From contig WIDE01000022.1 of assembly GCA_015039315.1 (NCBI GenBank), positions 51,165 through 115,164 of the forward strand: 64,000 nt of DNA, given 5' to 3'. Shown piece by piece: positions 10,286 to 19,499 of this stretch; position 1 is the stretch's first letter; every line of letters begins with the position of its first letter. The position numbers and the translations under genes are program-made. The notes below the pieces were generated by a model. The model had not been told where the DNA came from. It saw only the letters and a list, made by a program, of their open reading frames with translations, and did not search any database. This DNA comes from Clavulina sp. PMI_390. Lineage: Eukaryota; Basidiomycota; Agaricomycetes; Cantharellales; Hydnaceae.

Positions 10286-10430
10286 CGTCATCCACCAGCT
10301 AAGACATAGGACAACCGACTCTTTCCTCGACCCCACGAGGAAACTACCATCTCTGCTCGAACATAAATGCGCCTTCCACGCTCTAGCATTGTGAGCCATA
10401 AGAGATTACGCATCCGTAAGAGATACTATT

Positions 10431-12364
10431 TCAGAGATCATATACTAGGATAGAAGTCTGATTCGACTCCTGGAGGTTATCAATTAGCACGACAATGCGG
10501 CCTGCATGTTCACTCCAGCGGAAGTCTATCGGATCATCAGTTCCCTCCCAGAGGTAGGCCTTCCTCCAGCATTCCTGTGTCCAACGCAGAGGTCGAATAG
10601 TCTCCTCTCCGTAGTCACAGAGATACACTGGTCTGTGTACAATAGCCTCGGTGGAAGATCGCTCGGTGAGGACCATACTAGTAGTTTGTTTTCCCCTTTG
10701 GCACACGAGGCTGAGAAGACGGCGTCCACTGGCAGCGCTTTTGAGAGCAACAAGATCAGATGCGAATGGCCTAGTGATGAGATTGGCGGTTTGAGATAAA
10801 TGGTGATAGCGCGTGAGTCCCGCTGTATAGCGTTTAGGAGGAGTATGCAGTGGTCTGACGCTGTTGGGAAATGTCGACCGCGAATCCATCTGCTCGATCT
10901 TGCGCAGGACCCTGCCAAACCCATAGCCGATGCGTACGGCAGCAACGCTACGCTTGGCGTTAGATAAATGCCACATAGTCATGGGTTCCGCGGGCAGCGA
11001 GTGGTTAACGAGCCCAGCAGGGGGTAGGTAGATTGTTGTGCCTCGGGATCCCGTATATATGGGGTATAATTCAGGGCTATGGATAGACCCAACATTGAGA
11101 TTCAACTCTGAGTCCATCCAGGTTTGGCGACCGAAAACCACAAGGTTTTGACCATAGATTTCGAGGCCGCTATCCCTTCGCATTTCTCGGGACATCTTAG
11201 AATAGAGAGGGGTTCTGGTTACCTCTTGATGGAAGAATGAAAATGAAACATACTGAGCGATAAGTTCTTGATCCATTCACAAGGTTATACACATGCACCG
11301 TTTCATCAAAATCGGTAATCAAGTAAGATCCTGAGATTCTGAATGAACCGACTGAGTGGATCTTCAATGAGCTGATGATCCGAGCATCATGGTTTTGGGG
11401 GGAGCTGAAGGGCTGAAAGAGTATTATAATTCTCTCTGGCCCGCTATATCACAGACAACATTGTTAAATTATGCGTAAGTTCTTCGTTGACAACGAAAGG
11501 CTTGCATGAATATGGCTGCACGTACATCATGAAGGCAACAAGAGCGCCTTCAGTCTCGTACAGGAACCGCTCAACTGAAATTCTTCGAAATCGGCGACGG
11601 TGAATGTTGCCAAATGAGCTAAAGGGGATTATAATATTATACTTCTGGTCCTGGTTGAAATCAAAGACGATGAGTTGATCTTTCAAGAGGATCGCTAGGA
11701 TATCACCAGCCGAGTTTAAGCCGAATTCTCTGAAATGGGTGTGGCTGATTGCTTCGATTACCGTAGCCCGAAGGTGGAGAAAAACAGGGCCGGAATCGCG
11801 AGAAAGTTGATAGTTTCTACGTAGGCTGCCCACATATGTATCGCGAGGATGCGTGTTAAGAGATGAAGATGTGGTACTCAGTGTCCCTTGTGAGCGATTA
11901 GAAGCGGAGATTAGATCAGGAGCTGGTGGGTAAAGGGTAGTCATGTTCGAGGAAAGTACAGGGATTAGGGGAGAGTTTGGGGCTATATTGCCATCATCAT
12001 CTGCTGCAGCCCACAGCCCATGATTCGAGGAGAACATCCTCAACACTCGGGACGTCTGAGAGCCAAATGATAAATTCAAACAAGATTGACAGCATCAGTA
12101 GACATCATCGTCATTAACTGGGTACGGATGAGCATATTAAGCGACAAGAGGGCGTACATGGCTGAGCGCGAATAGATCTTTCCGGCTAAGTCCTTGCCCA
12201 AGTATGCGTAGAATAATGGTATCGGGCAACAGGAGGATCGGAGCACTGGACGACGTCCTTGAAGTGGGTATACCTTGAGCGCGAGGTGATAAGGTAGCAG
12301 CAGAGAGACGTGCATACTGTGCTTTCTCCCGTCGAGATTTAGAGAGGAATGAGGGGACTTTCAT
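10431..12364 (-). CDS. F-box family protein (copy C)
   Basis: This is a putative substrate receptor of an SCF ubiquitin ligase. The N-terminus (MKVPSFLSKSRR) is followed by an F-box core, LLLPDTIILRILGQGLSRKDL, ending LFALSH at a GTACGC donor. Exon 1 is 12158-12364. Exon 2 ends on its 5' side at 12055 (TSRVLRMFSSNHGLWAA) and carries HPRDTYVGSLRRNYQL and a LNSAGDILAILLKDQLIVFDF blade-like block. A third exon (to about 11280) reads IIILFQPFSS...GSYLI, and the last exon (10431 to about 11270) carries TTIYLPPAGLVN, GRRLLSLV and SEHAGRIVVLID...VYDL. The post-F-box part has repeated beta-strand patterns like a propeller; this is inference. It groups with copies F-I through its start (MKVPS) and its shared promoter element. 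Splice sites of the inner exons are approximate. Confidence 0.75.
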
Positions 12365-13637
12365 TGTGAGTTGTTTGTGGAGGAAACCCGAATCTCGCTG
12401 GCTGCCAGTGGAAGCTCGAGGAGAACCTTGGCACTGATATGTCATGTGATCAAGCTGCACAGCCCGTCGGATCGAGCACACAATTTGGGGGGCTGACGAG
12501 CTGGACATTCCCCAATAGGGCGGCTTGGAGGCAGCAGTCAATACAGTGAATCTATACACTGTATCGCTTTACATTTAGAAACCCATATTGGTGGCTATGT
12601 TTACTAGTACCGTTGCAGGTCCCGGCCGGACAGAGACGGAACCGTGAAAACATGAGGCTGAGGTGGGAAATTAAGCCAGGGACATTTGAAGCGAAATGTG
12701 AGGGACGGGGAAATCACACGAGAGACGAGAATAAGAGGCACGAGTTATAACAGTTGACTTCATAAGTCCTAAAGCCTGCGAGCTACGAAGTTTGTGGCGC
12801 AGGGAGAAAACTCCGAATGAAGCGATTAGTGCCAGATGGAGTGGTATAACAGGGTGACGAAGATATAGGGAGTCCTTACTTATTGGAGTATCGATCTATA
12901 ATAGTTATGCCTTCTTATGCTTACCCGCTTACATTGATCGCCAATCGAGCTTCTTTCAAGGGCTTGGCTTTGGGACCGTTTCTCCGACCAAGACTCGGTA
13001 CAATAGATGCAGTATTAGCCTCGGAACAATATAAAGGCGCCCAAATTTTCCAGTGACTCTGACTTCACCAAAGCTGATATCGGTGATCATGATCCTGAGA
13101 TGAAGCCACAATCAAGCGATGATGTGGGAGGATTGAGGGCGCAAGATTTCTTATAGCCAAATATCGTCACTAATAAAAAGCGGTCCGATCCCTTCGATCG
13201 TTCAGGGAGTACACACCATCAATTTCGGCATCGTGGCCTTTGCCAAGGATTCGATGATGGTGGGCGATGACAGTTGTCAACTATCTCTAGCCCCCGACAA
13301 TATGAATAGTTTCTCCCCGCTTCTCTCTCCTTCTCCTCGGAGGCATGGCCTGTTTTTCATTTCACCAACGAGGGGAGATGAGCGAATCACGGACTTCCGA
13401 AAGAGGTAATTGAGGATTCGAACAAAGTTCAGTGCCACTTGTCATCCTCGATGTCGCTCACACGCGTGCAGGCCTGCTTTCGACCGCTACAACGCAGTGC
13501 GCGACATCGTCTATACGTTGCAAAAGATGCCAAAACTCCACGAAACTCTGCCCCGGTCTTGGGACGGGGTTTGCTGTGCTGACTATCCGATGACTCACTC
13601 CGATCCCGGTAAATGCGCACTTAAGTAAGCGCTTATG
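12365..13637. other. Divergent intergenic region between F-box C and BAG gene 1
   Basis: No gene is supported. The left end holds the F-box promoter element. From about 13320 the sequence resembles 18960-19500 (for example cttctcctcggaggcatggcc and gaacaaagttcagtgccacttgtcatcctc), so the upstream region of BAG gene 1 was duplicated with the gene. Confidence 0.6.
12427..12451 (-). promoter_or_regulatory. Shared 25-nt F-box promoter element (gene C)
   Basis: Plus-strand form cttggcactg-N5-tcatgtgatc. It lies 62 nt upstream of the ATG at 12364. The same 25-nt layout occurs before genes F, G, H and I. Confidence 0.8.
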
Positions 13638-13731
13638 GCGAATGTTCTGGCGCTTTCGAGGACGGTCCATGAGCACAGTCAGCCCATTTGCACTACCGCT
13701 GACGCGTCTACAATGCATCAATCTATAAGTA
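13638..13731 (+). promoter_or_regulatory. BAG gene 1 promoter: heat-shock-like element and TATA box
   Basis: GAAtgTTCtgG at 13640-13650 has alternating GAA/TTC units as in a heat-shock factor site, followed by a tTTCg unit. A TATAAGTA box lies at 13724-13731, about 100 nt before the ATG. Both are kept at the matching place before BAG gene 2. Heat control is inferred, but fits a Hsp70 co-chaperone. Confidence 0.6.
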
Positions 13732-13825
13732 CCCCTCCTCGTCCCTCGGGAAAGCTCCCATCACACTTCACCAGCCACTGCTCCTCGAACCAGCCCTCCT
13801 ACCCCTTCACCCCTTCCACCTCAGC

Positions 13826-16033
13826 ATGTTCCCTTACCAGTACCAATCTCGTGGCTTCCCTGCTCGTCGCCAACCTCAGCAGCCCTACTCTGAGCTAGAT
13901 GCATATGCTGAGGACCTTGAGTACCGTGCGTCTCTTGCCCGTCAGGCCGCGCGTCGTCCTGCGCCCCGACACTACCCTCGCGAAGAGGTCTACGCCCCTG
14001 CTCCTGTCTACGAACGCGCCCCTCGCTACCAAAGACCAGTATGTCCTCTCTTCTCGTCTGATGCCTGGTGCCTTTCATGGTCTGACCCTCTCTACCAGGT
14101 TTACCGCGAACCAGTCTACGCGCCTCGTGAGCCCGAATACCGAGGGTATCCGACTGACTACTATGAGGATTACGCTCCTGAACCAGTCTACGCTGACGCG
14201 TCCTACGAATACGATGACGCGTACGAGTACCCTGAGCCCGCTCGCCCTGCCCCTCGTCCCGTCTCATACTACGCTCCTCCCCCTGCTCCCGCGCCCCGCC
14301 GCATTGCCGCACCCGAATATTTCGAGGCTCCGGTAGTCGAAGTAGCACCTCGAGCTCGCCAGGTGGCCCCACGCCCCCGTGCTCTTCCAGCTCCTGCTCC
14401 TCGTCCTCAGACCCCTTCCCCTCAAGAGGCAAAGTTGGACCAGATCATTGATCTCCTCAAAGATACTTTGAAGCAGAAGCAGCGATCTGCCCCTGCTCCT
14501 GCCGCCGCTCCTGCTCCTGCTCCTCGTCCCCGAGCTCCCTCTCGCCCTCAATCCCAGCACGGTCTCCCCTCTGAGCTCGAGAGCGTCCTCGGCCAGCTAT
14601 TCGCTGGTGGTCGCACAGAGCGAGCTGCCCCTCAGGCTCGTCCTCGTGCTCCCGAGCCACAGGCTCTCGAGGCCGCAGACATTGCTGGCCTGCAAAACCT
14701 CTTGGGCCAGCTCTTCGGGGGCGCTGTCCCTGAGCAGCAGGCTCCTCAACCTGCTCGTCGCGCGCCTGCTCAGCAGCAGCAGCAAGTCGAGTCCTCTCCT
14801 CTTGACGCGCTCCTCGGGCAAATCATGGGTGCCATGGGTCAGGCCCCACAGTCCGCCGATCCCGAGCTGCCTATTGTTCCCGGGCCAGCCTCGGCTGCCG
14901 GCAGGCTCCCCACTAGACTCCCGGCTCAGCCTACGATGAAGGTACGTTCTTCCTATCCCCCCGCTCTAGCGCTTGTTGCTAACTCCTCTTCGTCGTACCA
15001 GCCCTTCCCCAAGGCGCAGGCTCCTGCTCCCGCCGCTGCTCCTGCTGACCCCAGCAAGCCGACCTACACATTCGCCCTCCCCGCTTCGGCTCAGCCCAAC
15101 GCTATCCCTCGTCGTGCTTCTCCTCCCGCTACCGCCTCTGTCGCGTCCAACCGCTCCTCTGCTCATATCCCTCCTAACCCCAACGATGCCGGGCGCTTCA
15201 ACGTGCGTGCTGGCGCCGCTGACGAGGTTGCCGACATTAGGGAGGCCATCCGGCGCTCGCTCGATCGTTCCGAGGACGTGAAGGCCGAGGCACCAAAGGC
15301 TGCCGCGGCCCCTGCTCCTGCTCCTGCGGCGGCGGAGCCTGAAGTCCCTAGCACGGCGATGGGTGCTATTGGCGCGATCGAGTCGCGCTTCGTGAACCTC
15401 ACGTACGACTTCAAGTTCCCCACCAACCCCGACTTCTCCCCTACTGCTTCCTCTGCGTCTTCGGCGCTGCTGTTCACGCCCACGAACGCCCCTGTTCGCG
15501 CGTACGAGCAGTCGTTGACGAGTCTCCTTACGGACTTGGATGCCGTTGATTCTCAGGGTGACGAGGATGTGCGCCATGCGCGCAAGGAGCTCGTGAAGCG
15601 TGTTGAGGCGGCTCTCGAGAGCCTCGATGCTGTCAAGGCTGCTGCGTGGGCCCACTTCAAGGGCGAGGAGGTCCCTGCTCCTGTCCCTGCCTCCATTCCT
15701 GCTGAGGCCGAGGCTGAGGAGGAAGAGGGATACGTCATCCCTGAGGCCCCCGTCGAAGCTGAGGCTGAGCCAGCTCAGACGGAGTCTACTCCTGTCGAAG
15801 AGGCTCCTGCTGCTCCCGCTGAGGTGGCTGTTGCTGATGAGGTGGAGACGCAGACCCAGCCGGACGATGCCCAAACCCCCACCGAGTCCGAAGTCGCTTC
15901 AGTATCTCATACTTCCGAGGTAGAGGAGCCGACTACCGCTGCTGCTGCCCCTGCTGATGCGCACCACGACATCGACGCAGACTCTCTCGGTTCATCTCCA
16001 GTTGCCGTGCCTTCCGATCTGTCTGACGAGTAG
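13826..16033 (+). CDS. BAG-domain protein 1 (putative Hsp70 nucleotide-exchange co-chaperone)
   Basis: The protein starts MFPYQYQSRGFPARRQ. An N-terminal third rich in Tyr, Pro, Arg and Glu (repeats such as VYREPVYAPREPEY) leads into a long Ala/Pro/Gln-rich linker. A helical block from FVNLTYDFKFP through AYEQSLTSLLTDLDAVDSQGDEDVRHARKELVKRVEAALESLDAVK fits a BAG domain, which binds the Hsp70 ATPase domain and speeds nucleotide exchange. The C-terminus is acidic and ends SDLSDE. Introns at 14039-14098 (gtatgt...taccag) and 14942-15001 (gtacgt...taccag) are each 60 nt and contain no stop, so retention would keep the frame. Spliced length is about 695 residues. It is a close paralogue of the gene at 19500-21665; both face a BTB gene. 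The BAG call rests on domain pattern, not on a search. Confidence 0.75.
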   Translation: MFPYQYQSRGFPARRQPQQPYSELDAYAEDLEYRASLARQAARRPAPRHYPREEVYAPAPVYERAPRYQRPVCPLFSSDAWCLSWSDPLYQVYREPVYAPREPEYRGYPTDYYEDYAPEPVYADASYEYDDAYEYPEPARPAPRPVSYYAPPPAPAPRRIAAPEYFEAPVVEVAPRARQVAPRPRALPAPAPRPQTPSPQEAKLDQIIDLLKDTLKQKQRSAPAPAAAPAPAPRPRAPSRPQSQHGLPSELESVLGQLFAGGRTERAAPQARPRAPEPQALEAADIAGLQNLLGQLFGGAVPEQQAPQPARRAPAQQQQQVESSPLDALLGQIMGAMGQAPQSADPELPIVPGPASAAGRLPTRLPAQPTMKVRSSYPPALALVANSSSSYQPFPKAQAPAPAAAPADPSKPTYTFALPASAQPNAIPRRASPPATASVASNRSSAHIPPNPNDAGRFNVRAGAADEVADIREAIRRSLDRSEDVKAEAPKAAAAPAPAPAAAEPEVPSTAMGAIGAIESRFVNLTYDFKFPTNPDFSPTASSASSALLFTPTNAPVRAYEQSLTSLLTDLDAVDSQGDEDVRHARKELVKRVEAALESLDAVKAAAWAHFKGEEVPAPVPASIPAEAEAEEEEGYVIPEAPVEAEAEPAQTESTPVEEAPAAPAEVAVADEVETQTQPDDAQTPTESEVASVSHTSEVEEPTTAAAAPADAHHDIDADSLGSSPVAVPSDLSDE

Positions 16034-16462
16034 ATGTGATATCGATTCCTGCCTTCGTCGCTTTCTCTCATATCTTTCTCTTTCTCTTACTCATATCTCG
16101 TAATCTGGACTCGTCGTTTTATTATTTCTATTGACTCAATGATGCATTCTTGTACATGTATAGCTCTTTCTTTCATCTCCTCAATCAATCAATTGAAACT
16201 CACAAACGAATGAACGATTGAGTTTATTAAACTTGTATATGGTACGAAGTGTTGAAGAAAGTGAAACAGGCTGCCGTGTGATCCGACACAGAGGAGTCAA
16301 TTTGTGGTGATACAGGTTCGACAAACATGAAAGGAACATGAGGGGATACAGATTCGACCTCCATTTTCAAGATAGGTTCCTATGGGCAAACGAAAGTCTG
16401 TCAGCTCTTGTAGGAAGGCGTCCGCAGGTGGTACATTCAAGAGCTTACCGGGGATATTTTGA
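16034..16462. other. Convergent 3' region between BAG 1 and BTB 1
   Basis: It holds the BAG 1 3' UTR with the element tgtacatgtatagc at 16151-16164, also found after BAG 2 (21779-21792) and in the BAG relic (18353-18366). The first 170 nt resemble 21666-21830. No gene is seen. Confidence 0.7.
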
Positions 16463-17257
16463 TCATGACACTAGCGTAATAGCATCCTGAAGGATTTGGT
16501 AGACCCACTCACGGACTTGATGTCTATCATTGACGGTTTGCCTGAAGTGATCGAAGCAACCGTGGCAATTCACCGTCGCGATTAAGATGCCCAACGCATC
16601 TTCCGAGTATTTGGAGTTGTCAAACGGATTCTCGTAAATCAGACCCATCCTCTGGGAGTGCCAAAGTCCGTATGCGTGCACAGGACAAGTCCATGGCATA
16701 CGAGCGAACACATGTCGTGCTTTCGCGCGAGCAAATACGTGGACCTCTTGAAGACTTGCCAAACGCTCTGCTGAGATATATCCGAGTTCCGGGAATCCGC
16801 TGACGTTTTCCTCTAAGTTCATCATGAAGTAAAGCTTCGCCGATGACTTTTGGTTATCTGCGCGCCCAAAACGGACCGCCACAGCCCATGCTCTCAACGG
16901 ATGGCATCTCGCGAGGCATATGTCGATGAATTGGTCGGTCAAGTAGCTTTTGATGAAAAACTTTTCCATCATCCGCATGAAATCCACTGCTTGTTGAACG
17001 TCCAGCAGCGGGGGAGGGCTGTCGGCGGGATAGAACAGGCGCAGCATCGTGTCTATCGTTTTCGCACTCTCTTCCATCTCTAGGGGCTTTTTTAGAGTGC
17101 CCGAGACAACGAGCAAGTGACGGAAAAGTTCTAGAGCCCGTGGAAGGATAGTAGCGTCGACTGTAAAGTCAATGCCGTCTCCCGAGCGAAGGACGAAGAC
17201 ACCGTGAGGGGTAATAACCGTGTTTTGCGTATTAGTTGCAGGCGGCGAAGGGTCCAT
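16463..17257 (-). CDS. BTB/POZ domain protein 1
   Basis: A BTB/POZ protein, probably a dimerising adaptor, possibly for Cullin-3 ubiquitin ligases (inference). The N-terminal half has the BTB pattern VLRSGDGIDFTVDATILPRALELF...LEMEESAKTIDTMLRLFYP, followed by a back-like helical part with CHPLRAWAVAVRFGRA and a conserved CHGCFDHFRQTV motif near the C-terminus that is shared by all four BTB genes here. I chose MDPSPPATN at 17255-17257. The frame is open upstream to 17395 with a further start (MILKARLP), so the first exon could be longer. A single exon of about 264 residues. It is convergent with BAG gene 1, 429 nt away. Confidence 0.8.
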   Translation of the reverse strand: MDPSPPATNTQNTVITPHGVFVLRSGDGIDFTVDATILPRALELFRHLLVVSGTLKKPLEMEESAKTIDTMLRLFYPADSPPPLLDVQQAVDFMRMMEKFFIKSYLTDQFIDICLARCHPLRAWAVAVRFGRADNQKSSAKLYFMMNLEENVSGFPELGYISAERLASLQEVHVFARAKARHVFARMPWTCPVHAYGLWHSQRMGLIYENPFDNSKYSEDALGILIATVNCHGCFDHFRQTVNDRHQVREWVYQILQDAITLVS

Positions 17258-18051
17258 TGAGTCGATCCCTTGTATTTGAGAAAGCGTCCAATAGTTGAGA
17301 AGATTAAGAAGCTCCAGGCGAGTGGATGCCCGGCGGTAGCTGTGGGGGCTGAGGAGGGGAATATGAATGCGAGGTAGTCGCGCCTTTAATATCACTCACC
17401 AGTCTGATCCGTTGATCCGCGCTGGTCGTTTCCCACGGTGCAAAGACTCGTGTAGACGGTCTCATAAGACTCGTAGATCGAGGTCTTCCAACACTAAGCA
17501 TAAAGTTGCCCGCCTGGAAGACGATACGTATTTTATTCAACCACCATGATGTCATTGGCTATCAACACGATCTCGAGGCATCCTCATTCGTAGACCTAAG
17601 CGCAAGCACTTGAGCCTTTTTTTCCCACTAGCTTGAGAATTTTTTTGATAATAGCTCCATAATTCCTCGAAATAATCATCAAGTCATCTATAGCCATCCA
17701 ACAGCCGCGTTCTAAGAGAATCTTGGTGATGTTGTGGGAAATGAGGCAATGAGTGGCTGTTCTGCGATCCACATGCAATCGACCATTTACTTTTACCAAA
17801 GCCTTTATATTTCGGAGTATGGTTTGCCGTTGTCTAATACAAGGCACCTTGCCCGAAATCTCCGTATGCCCATAAGCATGACTTGACAGGACTGTTTAGG
17901 AACTGGATCTGCAAGGACTCGGATCCGCGCCATGCCGCTGGCTCGATCAGGATCGGCGGATACCCCACGAAACCCGGACTCGTGGACAGCCTTGACTCCA
18001 GCGTCCACTCAAAAGACATCATGTTATCGAACTGCGCCACCAATACCAATA
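17258..18051. other. Intergenic stretch, no gene supported
   Basis: Several short open frames exist, including one at 17596-17847 on the minus strand, but none resembles a family I know or any neighbour. It may hold the promoter of BTB 1 and the decayed 5' part of the BAG relic. Confidence 0.4.
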
Positions 18052-18392
18052 CGTGGAGAGCCGGGTTTGCCCTGATGACGCTCAAGCCGCAGCCGTGCTT
18101 CGAGTCGCCTCCATGTTTCATTCCACTGATGTCGACAGGCCTGCTACTGCTAACCCTCCCGGCCCACACCGTGATGTAGGTGCAGACCCTCTGAAGTCAT
18201 CTCTCGCTGCTGTGCCTACTGATCATTCGCTAAGTGGACTTGATATCGATTTGTTCTTTGTCGGTTTCCCTCATTTCATTCTTTTCCTTGCTCGTCTGTC
18301 ACAGTTTGGACTTGCCGTTTTTATTATTTCCATTGGCTCAATTATGCACCCTTGTACATGTATAGCCCACTTGTCAGCACAGTCAATCACTT
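18052..18392 (+). pseudogene. Relic of a third BAG gene (3' end only)
   Basis: The frame reads CPDDAQAAAVLRVAS...SLAAVPTDHSLSG and lines up with the C-terminus of BAG 1 (QPDDAQTPTESEVAS...SSPVAVPSDLSDE). The stop codon is lost. Downstream, the sequence keeps gatatcgat, tggacttgccgtttttattatttccattggctca and the 3' UTR element tgtacatgtatagc at 18353-18366, matching both intact genes. The BAG domain and everything before it are absent or unrecognisable. Confidence 0.75.
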
Positions 18393-19304
18393 TTAATTCC
18401 TTTCGTAAGCTCGCTGCTGTCTTTGGACCAGCTATGGAGTTACAAGTCATTTATATCTCCTGAAGGTCGATGGCTCAATTCAGCCCAAGGACTGGCATGA
18501 AATGTTCATTCAAAATATCCTAGAAAACACGTTATAGTTTAGGTTCACACAGTTACTGAACACCTCTCCAAGTGTGCTACGCTTTTGTCGTCGATACGAA
18601 AGCACACAGGAAGGGATGACGTAGGGACGCCCAAGGATACTTCCGTGTTTATACAGTAGGACGAAACCGTTTGGCTGAACCCCCGATCAAATGACTCATT
18701 TCACAATGGTACTTTCGAGAGACTGCCAGAGGATGACTACTAGGGAAAGCTTCGCTCGGTACCCCTGACTTACTTTGAGCACTCCCATGAGCAATTTGAA
18801 CTCGTTTGCGCAATAGAGCGAAACGGTTGAGAATCCGAAATTATCCGCGGTGTGAAAGATTTCAAATCTGGGCGCGGGTGCTGACCCGGGTTGCTCCAAT
18901 CCGTTGTGTCGAACCCGGCAGACGCCGATTTGTGAGGTGCTCGATAGTGAAATCGTCATCTTTACAATCAATCGGTATTTTGCCTCCGATTCTCGCATAT
19001 CTTCTCCTCGGAGGTGTGGCCTGCCTTCATTTGAGTAAATTGGATGTACGAATCACTGACTCCCGAACTGGGTAATTGGGGAGTTGAACAAAGTTCAATG
19101 CCACTTGTCATCCTCAGTACCGCTCGCAAGCTTCACATCTTTTGCTCTCGACCGCCACAGACTAACGTGCAGCGTCACCGCTAACGTTGATGCGCGAGAA
19201 ACCCAACAATCCGATGGAAACCGCTTTCTGGTCCTATGACGATGTTTGCTGTGCTGAGCATCCGATTCTTGCCTCCGATCCCGGTTAAGTAAGCTCGTGG
19301 GGGT
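18393..19304. other. Intergenic region upstream of BAG gene 2
   Basis: No gene is supported. From about 18990 the sequence resembles 13340-13640 upstream of BAG 1, including gttgaacaaagttcaatgcc. Confidence 0.5.
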
Positions 19305-19365
19305 GAATGTTCTGGCGTTTCCGAGGACGGTACTCTGACGTCTGGAATGCGCTGCTCTATAAGTA
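19305..19365 (+). promoter_or_regulatory. BAG gene 2 promoter: heat-shock-like element and TATA box
   Basis: GAAtgTTCtgG at 19305-19315 and TATAAGTA at 19358-19365 match the BAG 1 promoter, followed by the same acccctcctcgt and ctcgggaaagct strings. Confidence 0.6.
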
Positions 19366-19499
19366 CCCCTCCTCGTCGCTCGGGAAAGCTGCTATCATAC
19401 AACAACTCCAACATCCACTGCTCCCCACACTACTAGCACCAGCACCGCCAACACCACCCCTACCACTACCACCCTCTCATCTCCCTACCACTTTCGTCA

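Noticed and set aside
13821..14432. Long minus-strand open frame opposite BAG gene 1, and similar ones opposite BAG 2 and the giant gene (14966-15874, 20729-21520, 57233-58180)
   Set aside because: They are shadows of GC-rich low-complexity coding DNA on the plus strand; their composition simply mirrors Ala/Pro/Glu codons and they have no independent splice or promoter signals.
17596..17847. Minus-strand frame with an IDDLMIIS string that looked like a reverse transcriptase motif
   Set aside because: The string lacks the catalytic DD context of a true (Y/F)xDD box in its flanks, and nothing else of a polymerase is nearby; it is likely chance.
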